Source: Trema orientale (taxonomy: Eukaryota; Streptophyta; Magnoliopsida; Rosales; Cannabaceae). Taken from it: a DNA stretch of 64,000 bases. Positions within the stretch are counted from its first letter, which is position 1, and the number at the start of each line of letters is the position of its first letter. The stretch lies in contig JXTC01000030.1 in NCBI GenBank assembly GCA_002914845.1, positions 534,559 through 598,558 on the forward strand. The letters are read 5' to 3'. A model generated the notes under the pieces. The model saw nothing but the letters and a program-made list of their open reading frames with translations, did no database searches and was not told where the DNA came from. This document shows positions 11,735-24,841 of this stretch, piece after piece. The position numbers and the translations under genes were made by a program.

Positions 11735-12350
11735 TTTTGCAAAAATAGAAAAATAATTATTTCGACAAGTTGAAGAAATGTACTAGAATAAACTTTGCTT
11801 TAAAGCCTAAACTTGACTCTAGCCTCCTAAACATCGTTGACGGTGTTTTTTTTCCCTCAGTCTCGGTCAATATAATTAATTAAATCCAGCTTGGAATAGA
11901 ATTTGATCATTACAAAGAGTAAACAATTAACTGCGGAAAATAGAACAAAAAATTATTTTTACATGGTTGAGCAAAATTTCAACTATTTTTTTTTTTTCTC
12001 TCTTTTGGGTGAGGTGGAATTTACAATGAATTTTTCTGTAACTAAAATTCACTGTTTCTTCCTAAGAGGAGTATTATATGAATATTTTATTTATGGAGTA
12101 GGGCTTAAAAAAAAATCAGAAGAAGAAACTAATTCGAGTCTGTATATACAATTAACAATTCCCAGATTTCGTGAACATATACGTGCTTCCAACATGCATA
12201 TGCATGTTATCAAATATCAATATTTTTGCAAGCTCTCTTACTCTTATTCTCTTTCTAGTACTTATTTATTATAAGTAACTCAATATATCTATGTTTATTT
12301 TTTTTGAACCACTTTTTTTCTCATAGCACTCTCTCAGATCAGATTTTCAC
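11735..12350. other. Spacer downstream of the phospholipase gene
   Basis: AT-rich sequence that should include the NPC2 3' UTR on the minus strand just left of 12351. The ORF at 11903-12274 has low-complexity content and no domain, so it is not called. Confidence 0.5.
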
Positions 12351-15300
12351 TTAAGGGTAGTTTTGATCAGGGGTCTTAGGAGATGATCTTGTGGTGAGGG
12401 ACGGCCTCATTTGGACGATTTGTTCTTCGTCTACTCCCATTCTCTTAGCATAAAGTCCAGCCTCAAAGAAACGTTTCACTGCTTCCTCCATGTACTCTTT
12501 CCCTTCCTTCACAGTCATTTCTTTTCCAATCTTTTCAGGGAAACTTGTCAGTATGTTATCTCCTTTCAAAATCGCCGCAAGCTGCACAAGCTCTTGCTGA
12601 AACTCGCTCAGCCTCGCGTCTTCCTTAGCCTCTCCTTTCCTGATCCTCACTGGAGTTGGTAATTCCACTGTTCAAAGTTTCAGCAGTATTAGGGCCAATT
12701 TGGTGGATTAATGCTAATTTTGCGCCAACCGATTCTAATTAGTTATGAAATAATTTTAGCCAAAAGTTTGTTTCGTAATTTAACTTACTTTAGTTCAAAT
12801 TGCTTTTTATATTTATAAAAAACAATTTTTAGAAGCAAATTGTTTGTTTAAAGTTTTTATAAGTGAATGGTGAAAAATTTAACACCTAACCACAGCAGTT
12901 TTGAGAAACTAAAATCTAGCTTTTAGCTTCTGCTTCCAGCTGCTTTATCAGAATATGTAATTATTTGAACAGCACAGCAATACAGAACTAAAAACTGGTC
13001 CTTAGTTTGTCTAAAACACCTATCCAACCACTCGTTTAAACAAGAAAAATATACTAAATGTCAAAAAAATTTCTGTTGAATTTTTTTAAGTATTTTGGAT
13101 CATACATAATCTGTTAATTTAATCTCAAAATTAACACGTCAATTTGTGATTGGTTAAAAATGACTAGCCAATACGAAGCAATATAACATTGGTCTAGCAA
13201 GTCAGTTTTACGCCTCATAGGTGGTAGTTACAAATATATACATATGTACATATATCTACGTAGGTATATATTTAATATTTTAGGCTGCCTTTAAGTACAT
13301 GATATTTGAGATTGGTTATGCTGTCACTAGCTAACCTGGGCAATCAGTTCTGGGTTCTGTCCTCTTTTCAACAATGCCTTCAAACGTTCCCGCCCACTCA
13401 TCTCTCTTGGTTAAGAAGGGAGAGGAGAGGTTGAATAGCTTCTTCACTGTCGCCGGTACTGATGAATGTTCGAATTCCGACGTTGGAAATGGCGATCCAT
13501 TAGGCCCATGAACAACTGTATAATCAAGTACATTATTAAAAATCAATGATCATCTTTTGAATTTGAGGAGTAGTACTGTATCATACCCTGGTTTTGTTTC
13601 GACACAATCTTAAAATAGATACTAATCCTAGAAATATACACTTGTTTTCGAGTTTTTTTTTTTTTTTTTCGGTTCAGATTTGTATTACTCCTAATTGGTA
13701 CGACTTTAGTGCCACTTTGCTGTCTCCTTTTCATATATATCTTCAAACCATATAAGTTTAATGATATGCCTTGGTGATGTGCATTATGTATTCACTTAAT
13801 TCGGCATATCTTTAATGAAGGACCTCAAGGCTCAACAACAAGCTTCTTATATGTCATTTCAATTCAAACTAGTCTTGTTCGAATTGACCGACACATTACC
13901 AAACCTCTTAAAGTGGACATAAATATTGGGCATATTTGTCTTGCCCTCTACAAACATGCAGTGGTAAAGCTTGATACTCAACTATATAACACGGGCAGTG
14001 TGAAATATACGCAGCAGCTATATTTGACTAAGGCCTAACTACTAAAAGCAAACCCCACAAGCCATTAACTACGTGATTTGTCCAAACGTGTAGTTTTGAC
14101 CCACAGAGTGTTTTTTGTAATTATTTTTTCATATATCCGAGGGATCTTACTGTAATTTTGAACTAAATCACATGTATATTAGTGTACTAATAATAATCTA
14201 AGTAAATGAGATTTATCTTATAGTTCTCGAGGTACGTTTTCAAAAGCACCGACAATTTGTGTTAGTAAGTTACAATGAACGACTACTACCAGTAACTAGC
14301 TGTGCAGTAGTATGGCGCGTATGTAAAAAATAAAAAATAAAAAATAACATAAAAATACATTTTTCTTTTTTTTTCTTAAGAGGTGATACCATATTATTAT
14401 TATAAGTATTGTGACTTCTGAGTAGTGTCAAGCGAAAGATTGAAAATATACTCTAATCAGAGTGTGTGAAAGCAAATTACTGTTGCAATAGGGAAAGCAA
14501 AATAGCTTTAAATAGGATAATTCAGTAATGGAGAGTTGCATCCAGAGAATAACAAATTAATAAATTGTAATATACGTGCTAGCAATTATTAGCTCGTTTT
14601 TCAAGCAAGAAGCGGAATCAGCTAGTACTATATAGAAACTAATCCTACAGCTAACAATAGTTACAAATAATCAAAATATTCTAGCACCACCGACTGTGGT
14701 TGCTCAGAGTGGGGACTGCGGTCAGGCCGGTTCTGGGGAGTTCAACATTTTCTAAAGTGGTTTGCCTTGACTTAACTCTACCAAGTGTGTGCGAGTGGCA
14801 TGCTTGCATTGTCCACCCGTGTTATTACCTAGGTTAATCAATCTAACTAGGTACCTGATAGAACCAAAGTGACGTGCCCACTCGTATTATTCCCTAGGTT
14901 AATCAATCTAACTGGATATTTGATAGAACCAAAGTGACGCACTCTATTTTTGATGGAGTAAGGCCGGACTGAAGGGCTTTTAGCCAATATTCCAGTTGGC
15001 ATGTGCAAGCAGAGTGTTGGAATTAAAAAGGGGAAAAAAAAATCCTACTCGTTCCCTTTATTTTAATGTTCAACTAATAATATTCATGTCGATCGCTAAG
15101 TTACACGGCCTCTATCTATTGTTTAATTCAGTGTAGTGATTAGAGATTTTTTTTTTCGTTCTCCTAATTAATTCCAGCTCTTTGACTTTTTACCTAAGAA
15201 AGTAAGAGTTAACATGGGGTTGTATATAACTCAAAGTTCTTTATATTAAAGATGAAGCAATCAAAAAAAAACTGAAAAGATAATACCTAATTTTAAATTT

Positions 15301-17308
15301 AGGGGTACTGGGTTACATTAGTAGTAGTACTCACCGGTGCCCTTCTCTATCCAAGGTGAGACCATAATAGTCGGAACCCTCACTCCCAACCGGTCAAACC
15401 GAAACAAAAATGGCTTGGGCCCCACAATACCATCCGGGCTTGGGACCCCACGCACGGGCGTAGGCACGTGATCATAGAACCCGCCATGCTCGTCGTAGGT
15501 GACGATGAACAGGGTATGGTTCCACTGCGGGCTGGCCCTCAGAGTCTCGTACACCTCCTTCACAAACATCTGACCTTGGTACACGTCATGGGAGGGGTGG
15601 TCATCATTGGCCGGTGCCGCCTTGCTGTCCGTGTAGCGCTGCTCCACCACAGTGTAGCCTGGGAGCTTGCCTTCCTTGGCGTGTCTCTTGAACGACACGT
15701 CGTACTCAAGGAAGTTGTCGTTGTACTTGACCTTCCTCATGTTCTCATAGAACAATGTCACGGGGATGCTCTGGTAGTAAACCCCGAAGGTTATTCCGGC
15801 GTCATCGAGGTTCTCGAAGATGGTCCGCTGAGGGTAGCCCTTGGTGAACAGGACCGGGATGTTGCTCGTCGCTCCGGCGGACGTACCGGAGTGCACGAAC
15901 TGCCGGTTCGGCTGCGTTGAGGACGGCACAGAAGCAAACCACCTGCCAGGCGAATAGACAGGCTCAGTGGGGCTGAGAGTTTAGGCCCTTATTAAAAGAA
16001 CAATCAGATAATAATAGAAAGCAAAATATAATTAGAGAATTTCAGGTCACAAATGATTGTATAGTATATTCTTGTAACTGTCACTATTAATTTTTAGTTT
16101 CTTATGGTCTGAATTATTTTGATTCCGTAATGATCAAACACAATTGAGAAATAAAAAAAAGTACGCATAATAGGATAAAATTCTGTGTGCTCTCATCGTC
16201 ATTTATTACTAATTTACTCCTTTCATATTTTCCTTCAGAATTTTATACGATTTTACATTCGTTCAATGTAACAATACAAATAACCTTCTTAATTTTGGTC
16301 TCTCGATTCATTTCCAACCAATAAATTAATAACACATCATTTAAATTTTAAAACCAGCAAATCAGTTTTTTTTTTTAATTAAAAAAAAAAATCTCTTTAT
16401 CTCAATCCTTTGTCTAATTTGTCTGTCTTTCTCGCTTCTATAAATTAGAGCATTTACAAAATATAAGAAAACAAATTCTATTATATATTTTAATTTTCAA
16501 ATTAATTGTCAGAATTTGATTGGGTGTATAGGAAAGGGAAAAAAAAAAAAAAAAAGACACATAAATTAGAAAGAAGATCTGAGTCCAACTATTACTTAAA
16601 TTCTTGTAAGATGTGTCTTGATTGATTGGACATAAATATTGAACAATTCATCTCAAACAGTATATTAATCTAACGATATTACAAGGAAATGATAATCCAA
16701 GAGCTAACGTAATAATTACTACCATCGAACTACAATATGAACTAAAAAGAAAAATAGCGTCAACAAAATTTGTATAGTGAAAACATAAATAAATTTTAGA
16801 CCAACATTTTATATACAAAATATATAATCATTTACCTATCAAAGACCGCGAACTCAGAGACGAGAGCTTTATAGACGGGGACCATGTCAGGGTCAAAGCC
16901 ATTCATGACAGCCTGAGACATAGCTGTTGTGTTGTCCATAGCCAAGGCTTGTTGGGCGAACCCGTTCATCGGAGGCGGGTCGGCTGAAACGTTCTTGTCC
17001 GACCCGAATATCTGCTGCCTTATGGCTTGGAATGAGTGGCCAGGATCCGGGTCCACGTAATGGGACTCGTTTCGGAAGAAGATCCGCTTCGAGGTTGGGT
17101 CGGATGTGGATAACGGGTTGGACTCCGACCCGTCAACGCCGTCGATTTTGGGGTTGAGTCGCTTCATCCAGCCCAGCATGTGGTCGAAGGATCGATTCTC
17201 CATGACCAAAATGACAACTGTTTTGATAGGACTGCATGTGACCTGGACTGGGGACTGAAAGAGGAAGATCAGTACTAGGAAAAAGATGGAGGTAGAGGTA
17301 GTCGCCAT
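12351..17308 (-). CDS. NPC2: Non-specific phospholipase C (NPC2-like), four exons
   Basis: Hydrolyses phospholipids to diacylglycerol and a phosphorylated headgroup; plant NPCs act in membrane lipid turnover and stress. My model is exon 1 17308-16836, exon 2 15942-15335, exon 3 13515-13336 and exon 4 12667-12351. All sites are GT/AG, all joins are in frame, and the product is 525 residues, a normal length. Residues 1-25 form a hydrophobic signal peptide. Phosphoesterase-family motifs are ENRSFDH (37-43), STQPNR just after the exon 1-2 join, DDHPSHD, and EHGGFYDHV. The join [13 protein letters not shown] and the C-terminal [10 protein letters not shown] fit the NPC2/NPC6 group; NPC2 is the closest fit from memory, NPC6 the alternative. 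Introns are 893, 1820 and 668 nt. I see no disabling change. The gene stands alone on this strand, with SMG7 next upstream. Confidence 0.92.
14828..14940 (-). repeat. 65-bp tandem duplication in NPC2 intron 2
   Basis: CCTAGGTTAATCAATCTAAC and the following GATAGAACCAAAGTGACG occur twice at a 65-bp spacing. It is intronic and has no coding effect. Confidence 0.8.
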
Positions 17309-18146
17309 TGGATATGAGAGAGAGAATTTAGGTTGAAAGGTGGGTGTTTAATTGCTAATAATAGCTAAAAGTACGTATTAATCACATGTGAAACAGTGAC
17401 ATGTGTAGACCAATGTTATACGACGACTATTGGGACTTAGCACCATGCACCATATAGAAACGGGTCACGCTTCTTACTTTATACATAAGGTGGGTATTTA
17501 TACATAATGCTCTGTAGTATTTCTCAAGGTAATATGATGGGAAGAAAAGGGTCTAACGTATTTTTTATTATATTACAATCTTATGTGCTAATTGTAGATT
17601 TTTGTGTGTAAAATTGCGATATGTCCAAAATCTGAGTTGAAGCCAGGTCGGAGCAGGTTCAAGAGGGCACTGACACACTTGTTCAACGACGTCGTTTGAG
17701 GAAGGAAAGTGAATCTGGGTGTCTAATCGTATTGACTAATTGTGTCTTGACTAACGCATCCCTTTCAATGTTGACTATTGTCTTGACTAACCCATGCCTG
17801 ACACTAATGCGATCCAGATGACAGTCTCCACCATGCCCCTCAATTACTGGTTCACAATTTCGCTTTAGGAAACCTTATTTTATATGGCACACGTCGTCAA
17901 TATGAGAGTTCTATGAACACTCTAAGCGAAACCATGGACTAGTTCGGCGACCTAGGATCAACATGACCCCGATGATCACACTCATCGTCTTTAATAAAAT
18001 AATTCAGAATTTGCGACTTAAAATTTACGTGCTTACACTTTCTATGTATTGATTGTATTGTTACTATAACTCGACAATTATTTCAGGCTTTGGTAAAATT
18101 ATACTGTCCATCGTCAATATCCTTCATGGTCTAGACCGTTAAAATA
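17309..18146. other. NPC2 upstream region
   Basis: Probable 5' UTR and promoter of the phospholipase gene on the minus strand. The first bases upstream are an AG-rich leader (17309-17325). No further gene is visible. Specific promoter elements cannot be assigned with confidence. Confidence 0.45.
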
Positions 18147-18506
18147 GGCCCGTTTGTTTCAACCATTCCATTCCATTGGAATAGAAAATCTACTTGAATG
18201 TGTGTTTGATTCAGCAATTCAGTTTTTTCATTCAAATGATCTTTTAGAATGTGTGTTTGTTTCAACAATTCAGTTTTTCCATTCAAATGATCCATCCAAA
18301 AAGTTAACTATTGAAAATGATTTTTTTGTGTCTTGAATGAGAATGGAGGAGAGAAGGTGTTTTTGAATGGTCCATTCCAATGCTCACATTCTAATTACAA
18401 CACATTCCACTATTTTTTTCATTCAAATGTCTCCCATTCTAATTATAACCCATTCTACAATTTCCATTCAAATACACACATTCAAATAGGCAAATCAAAT
18501 GGACCC
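18147..18506 (+). mobile_element. Short TIR element, CCATTCCATT family, copy 1
   Basis: The left end is GGCCCGTTTGTTTCAACC; the right end in reverse complement is GGGTCCATTTGATTTG. The interior repeats CATTCAAATG and CCATTC motifs. A second copy in opposite orientation is at 61047-61395. The ends look like Tourist/PIF-Harbinger or hAT MITEs. No target duplication could be fixed, so the superfamily is open. Confidence 0.65.
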
Positions 18507-19323
18507 TGTAGTGATAATACTCATTCCAGGTAAACATTACTAGGATTTTAACCTGACAAGACAGTTCCAGGTGAAACGTGCCAAACAAATTAAAATAAGC
18601 ATGCAAAAGCCAAACGCCATTGCAACAAACAGAGTATAAAATAGAATGGCTCCAGAAGAGAAGCCACTCAGAATTGAAAAATAAAATAATCAAACCGAAA
18701 GCAACCAAACCCAATAAACAAATCAATAAACTTAAAACCGACATTAAAATTTAGTGCAATGTTCAACACATTATTTCATAACATCAAGTTCGAGTAGACC
18801 TCGACTTGGAGAGGTGCATTAAATGTCATTATTCATTAAGCTTAAAAACAAGAGCATATAAGTCTTAAACTGGGAGACAACAACGACCATATACACCACC
18901 ACACGAACATACTCACCAAATGTACTGTTTCTCAGCGTCATTATCACATCTGCTATTATCCCATTTCAAAACACCAAGTACCATTTCCATTAACCTACCA
19001 AAGTCAGCTTCCCAAAGCTTTCTGCCCAGAAAAACTCAGGTTAGCCTAACCATTATCAGCTGCCACCTGATGACTGACCCGCAATAGCAATTTTGACAGC
19101 TAACACTGATTCAATTCAAGAGTTTAGTAGAATAGTGAGTACACCATTTTTATTCCACCAAATTGCAGGAGACAACAGCCCCAAAACCGACGGATGATGT
19201 TACTATTAACACGTTTAATCCACACCCCAGATAACCAGACAATGCTTATATTTCTTAGGAGCTTTGCATCATGAATCAGATTTCTGTGTTTCTCATCCCT
19301 CCGAGCAGGAAAGCTCAGCAAAA

Positions 19324-20766
19324 TCTGTACTAAACAAAAACAAGATCACAGAACAAAGATATTGTATTAAGAATAAAACCGTATAGAAATGTTTCAAAGC
19401 AAACCACGCATTGCAATCCACATAAAAAGAGAATGATATTATTAGCTAAAATCTAAAATCGATGGTCAGAGCTGCCGGTTCACACCCACTTTGTATAGAA
19501 TTAGTTCAAGTAGACACAACCAATCCTATCAAAGGAAATATCAGATACAGCTATGACCCCAAGAAAAAAGATTGTAATAACGAATGACTTGTGAAATAGA
19601 ATAAAACACTACACAAAATGAAAAAAATTTCATATTAAGTTTGAGATTGTAGCCCAAAATCAAGCAGAACTGTTCAATTTATTTTCTTATAACTATTCAA
19701 CTAAAATAAGTCGTTGTTCTTCTTGCCATGATTTCAAACAATGAACATCAGGTACCAATTAGTATCATTTGTGGCTCATCATTGTCCCACACCAGGAAAA
19801 ATTGTAGACCAGAAAAATTGGCAAAATGCAGTATGAGGAATAAAAACTGGATGGCTCCTTACACTAAGATTTAAGGTATATAAGATCAAACAAATGAAGC
19901 AGAAACCACCTCAGGAGGTAGGGTGTGTTGGTGAGAGAACAGTTGCCAGACTGACAAACAGGAGAAGGCAGATGGAGCCCAAAAAATGAAAGAGAGAAAA
20001 GGGGAAAAAAAGAACTGAGATATTTACTCAATTTTCTGAAACACCATGGAATAACAGAACCACTTGAAAATACGCAACCATAAAATATAATTACTACTTC
20101 GAAATTGAACTTAAGGGAATGAGGATACATAATAATGAACATGGAAGGTGATTTTATGGTAGAATATTGTAGAGTGAGATTTACTATCATGTATCAATTT
20201 TCTAATTCACGGGACTACTAAGCCTCTTTCACCACACTTAGTGCAATCAGCTTCGAAGTACTATCAGTACATCACAATTCTAAAGTAAAAACACTTGCAT
20301 TCAAATAATTATATTCAAGCAAACAGAAGATAACAAACAAAAATATTTACTAGAGAGACACAGGATAATTTATATGAGTGAAGGTTCCATGGAATGATAC
20401 TCATAAAATTGGCGCATTATTTCCACCAACTAGGAAGCATGAAAAACAACAAACATAGCAAGTAGGAAAATAGTATTTCAGAAATGAAAAGGAAATAGTG
20501 CACATCAAATTCACCTGTGTACTAGCAAGTTCCTGCAAGAAGCCAAGGCCACCAAGGCTCCATCAAAATTCAACACTGACAAGGCTTCACGGTTGGAGTT
20601 AAACTTGGTAGCAAAGGATGCAGTAATTACCAGAACAATTCTCAGGACCCCTAACAATGTTAACGGTGTAGGTCAGGACAACCAAACAATAAGACAAATA
20701 AGATCAACAACATCAGCATCCTAAGAAGAAAACAAGAGCTTACCATCTATACTCCTGTATTTGACA
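19324..20766 (-). promoter_or_regulatory. SMG7: SMG7 3' UTR with two probable introns (NMD-autoregulation signal)
   Basis: Reading on from the SMG7 stop on the minus strand: a strong donor G|GTAAGC at 20744/20743 lies only 23 nt after the stop. An acceptor TTGTTAG|G at 20651/20650 starts a 136-nt exon (20650-20515). That exon ends in CAG|GTGAAT, and a further acceptor TACAG|A near 19324 opens the last exon, which may run to about 18.8 kb. The second junction is about 159 nt past the stop, beyond the roughly 50-nt rule for exon-junction-dependent decay. Arabidopsis SMG7 is known to carry two 3'-UTR introns and to be feedback-regulated by NMD. The splice sites are seen in the sequence; the function is inferred by analogy. 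Confidence 0.65.
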
Positions 20767-23700
20767 TCACACCAAATAACGACCAGTCCAGCCGGACTGT
20801 CCTTGATATTGCTCAGGCAGTGGATTGAAGTGCTGATTACCATTTATGACTTGTTGCTGTTGCTGTTGCTGCAGCTGCTGCTCATGTTGTAATTTAAGAT
20901 TGTCAAACATTGAGTAATCTTGCCAACCTTTCTGCTTTTCTGACTGGAATTGCATGGTTGGAACCTGTTTCCCAGGGAAGGGAAAGTTTACTGTTCCGGA
21001 CAAGCCATTGCTAATAGTGACAGGATGGGCGTTTGAATGCGATGGATAATTGATCGAATTATTGAGCCCAGAACTTTTTGCGGATGAGGGCACTTGATAT
21101 CCATCCAACCAGCTATAATCATCCATCATGGGATTTTCATTTGCCAAATCAGAACCAGAAATGGGTTCATTTACTTGTTTAGGAAGAGCACGGCTAAAAC
21201 CAGGAGGGGGACCAAGGTGCCTGCTAGGACGACTTACAGGATTTTTTCTCAAACCGATAGGTAGAGCTGATGAGGTCTTCACAGTCAAACTATTAGTGAT
21301 TGCTCCAGAAGATGCAATAACATCAAGCATGGATGGAATGAAAGATTCTGGAGCTTTTGTATGATTGTAAAAAGCACCACTATTGGCAAAATTGACAGAC
21401 TGTTGAATAGGAACTGAAAGCAAAGCAGGATTATTTTCTTGGACATCAGATTTTACTAAATGCCCATTCCCTGTGAATCTTAAACCATTTAAGCTGTTAG
21501 CAAGAGAGGCTTCTTCCCCCATCAACCACTTTGAAGCATAAGGTTGAACTGGTTGCAAATGCTGAGGAACAACATTACCAACAGATACAGGTGCTAAGGG
21601 ACGACCATCAAAAGCTCTCTGATGGTAAACATTATCAGGAGGAGCTGACATGGAGCTACCACTGAAGGTCAAATCACCTGGAGAAGCATTCTGACTAGGT
21701 TTAAGGCCCTCATAGGTTGCCAAATTAGAGTCGACAACCTCGGATCGCTTCTCAGACACTAATGGCTTAAAAACAATCACCTCATCCTCCTCATCCCCTT
21801 CTATAAGAAGCTGCTGGTTTGTCTGAGCAATACCCATACTTGTCCTACTCTCAGCAGCTTGATTCTCTTGCACAGTATCATTTTTACTCGGAATCCCTGA
21901 ATATGTACCAACCATATCATCAAATATTTCAGTATCAGCGCCTATAACGAATTTCTTTACCCTTGAATCAAAGCTTATTGCTTTCTGATCAACCCTGACT
22001 ACACTGGCTAGAGCCTTGCCTGCTGCCAAAGCCCTTTTAATACGGGCCTTTTTTTCCTTTTGACCATCACTTCCAAATGAATGTTTCCTTGAAAAATCTA
22101 AAAGGGTTTGTGCTGGAATAAGTGGCACATATCCTCTTAATTCAAAGTCCTCCCACAAAGCCAGCCGGTTTTCTGTATTCCCTTCTTCATACCTACTCAT
22201 GTTATTAAAGCAAGTCTCATCTTCATCATCATCTATGGACATTGTAGCAACTGACAATAGCTTATTCAGAAAGGATATCAAGAGGTTCCAAAACTTTGAT
22301 CTAACAGCACACTGTTTCTCATCCAAATCACTACCAGCTGCAACATCTGGACAACATGCCAACCATTCAACAAAAACTAGAATGCCAGGTAACAGGAAAC
22401 TTGAAGAAGGATCACGCAGCTGCACACATCTTTCCAATATGTGGCTCATCAACTCATAAACTGCAGTGCATGCATTCTTAAGCAGAAGGTTCCGCTGTAG
22501 AATTTCTGCATATGTCTGACCCTCAGATTCTCTATTCACATTGTGAACAGTGAATATAAGAATGGCAACAAGCCTAACTACTACAAGTCCACTCTCAACA
22601 GCATCTGCACCGAAAGTTAGCTCCTCTTCTGGCCCAGAAGACAGCAACTTACGCAAGCCACCGCTCACCAGAGAGAGAACTTCAGCAAATGTTTCCAAGC
22701 TAGAGAAAGAAAGGGAGATCAGATAATCATAACAGAGGAACAACTATTTATTGCTGATTAACAGGTAAAGTTTAACAATGAAATCTAACTCAACATATAA
22801 TTCACAAGAAATTACCTGGTGCGAGTGAAGAGAATGCCATTCAGACGAACGAACCGAACGCAAAATGACTTATATCTCTCCTGACTACTAGATACTCCTT
22901 CCTTGACAAGGCTGGCTTCAGTATTAGCATCTTTGGATACAGGTTTTCCTTCTGCTTTCCCTCTAGCTTTGCCAGTAAATTTTGCAGGTGACTCCTTGCC
23001 CCCGCGGGCATTAGCATCGCCAGTCAGTTGAGTGTAACTATGACGATTCTAAAAACAATGAAAAACCGCATAAATTTCACAAAAGAGACAAACATCATGC
23101 AACAAAATAATCAGAATTTGATGGTAAAAGAACATCAGGTGTAAACATTCAGCAAATTATTAAAAGTGAGCTTGAATAAGTATAGTTCCAGATCATAAAG
23201 AATAAAGTATATGTTTCAAAACATAACAGCACAAAACTCAAATAAAAAAGACTAGTTAGAAATTCACGGCCAAACAAACTCTAAAAGGTATAGGCACTCA
23301 GCTAATTACCACATCATCCAATTTACAAAATGGAAAACCAATATCAGCTATATTTATAAAATACCTCCAAATACTAGGAAGCTGTAAAATTATTTTTCTT
23401 TACAAATGCAGCAAGCCAGCAAGTACAGACATCAAAAGAATATGCAAATGTATGCTCAAACGAACACAGATTGTGAACTTTGATCATGCATCTGAAGCTA
23501 CTGACTATACATTTGCCTGAGCCAATCACTGGTGGTTTCTCTAGAAACAAAAAGAATAAAAATAAGAGTGATGACACTGAGTTGTTTGTAGAAGAGGTAA
23601 CCAACCAAACCCAAAAAAAAAGACAACTTTTATAGCAGCGATTGAAAAAGCATTCACGCACCAAATTACTAAGCAAGATATTAAAATTATTCTAAAAACC

Positions 23701-24841
23701 TACAAAATGAATATTATATAATAAAAACTTGAACGAGTGAGGAAAAACATGAGAGTTAACATGATGCAATGCAAAAAAGAAAAAAAAATTAACACCTTCT
23801 CAAATGCAACAATTAAGTTCTCTCTTGCAGTTGAGAAGGGACTATCCACCGCCAAACTACGAAAATATCGATATACAGCCACCAATTCATCCCCCGAATA
23901 AGAAGCCAATATAGCAAGCTGGATTAAAGAGAGAATTAGCCAGACCTGAATAAAACAATCACTACAGCTACAGAGATGAAAAAAGACGAATACAAAGTCA
24001 AGAACCTGATGATGGGGATTCCCACTTGATGGCCAAAGAGACGCAGCTTGTAAATAGTAACTTGAAGCTGCGGCAAACTCACGAGTCTTTGAGTCACCCT
24101 CCCCGTACAATCCCTTGTAGCGTGCAAGGTCACCCAAGTATATCAAACAACGGTGACAGGATATCAAACCTTTCTTCACTTCAGCAGATTTTTTCCCGTC
24201 TTTTTCCATTAAACTTTGGTTCTCTGAATCCTCAGAGAAATAACCCAGAGGAAGCCCATACCTTCCTCTGATTTTCACTATTAAATCATGGTAAAAACCA
24301 CTTGCTTCTGAAAGAAAGGTTTTGAACTGCAATCTTATTTTCGTAAGTCGATCAGGCCGTGCAGGGCCCTTCACATTTTGAGATGAGTTAGAACCAGAAG
24401 ATGAAAGGGCAGCATTGAAATGTGCTCTAAGTTCCTCAATCCTCTTGTAATGCAACTGCCATAAAGCATATTCAATACTGTGCTGCTCTGAAAAAGTATG
24501 ATCCTCAAGAATTATTGCCTCATAATTTTCACGGATCTGCTGCCACGCACTGGGATCTGATGGAACTCTGGCCTGGGCAGACCTCCGACGTCTACTCTCC
24601 AACTCAATTATCTGTAAGTAGAAACATTTGTGAATACACAAACAATTCCTGATGCGTGAGACATTCTATCTAACAATGAACATGATAACTTTAATACCCA
24701 GCCCAGATTTGAAGGAATTAATGTACAAATCACCGACTAGTAATCAAGAAAAAACTCAACATCAATCACACTTTAATTTAGAAAGGGAGGTACCTTGTCG
24801 TACAGCTGCTGAGCACGCTCCCTCGAAGAAGGAGCAGACAT
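20767..24841 (-). CDS. SMG7: SMG7 / EST1-family nonsense-mediated decay factor, five coding exons
   Basis: Binds phosphorylated UPF1 through a 14-3-3-like TPR domain and promotes decay of nonsense transcripts; in plants it is also needed for meiotic exit. Exons are 24841-24794, 24611-24006, 23918-23796, 23048-22816 and 22699-20767. They join in frame to 980 residues, close to the usual plant length. Residues 1-16 begin MSAPSSRERAQQLYDK. The EST1/14-3-3-like region covers roughly residues 50-260, including LGDLARYKGLYGEG and YYLQAASLWPSSGNPHHQ. The EST1 DNA/RNA-binding-like helical part continues into exon 5 to about residue 500. The long C-terminal tail is low-complexity, with a Gln run near residue 940, and ends WTGRYLV. 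The tail contains scattered Ser and Pro-rich patches typical of the family. No lesion is visible. The CDS is flanked by probable UTR introns on both sides. Confidence 0.93.

Noticed and set aside
15468..15920. 150-codon plus-strand ORF
   Set aside because: Antisense shadow of NPC2 exon 2, which is conserved and in frame on the minus strand.
18439..18744. Minus-strand ORF with hydrophobic start
   Set aside because: Crosses a MITE boundary, has no family resemblance and lies next to the SMG7 3' end.
23374..23676. Minus-strand ORF within the SMG7 locus
   Set aside because: Falls entirely in the intron between the third and fourth coding exons (23795-23049).
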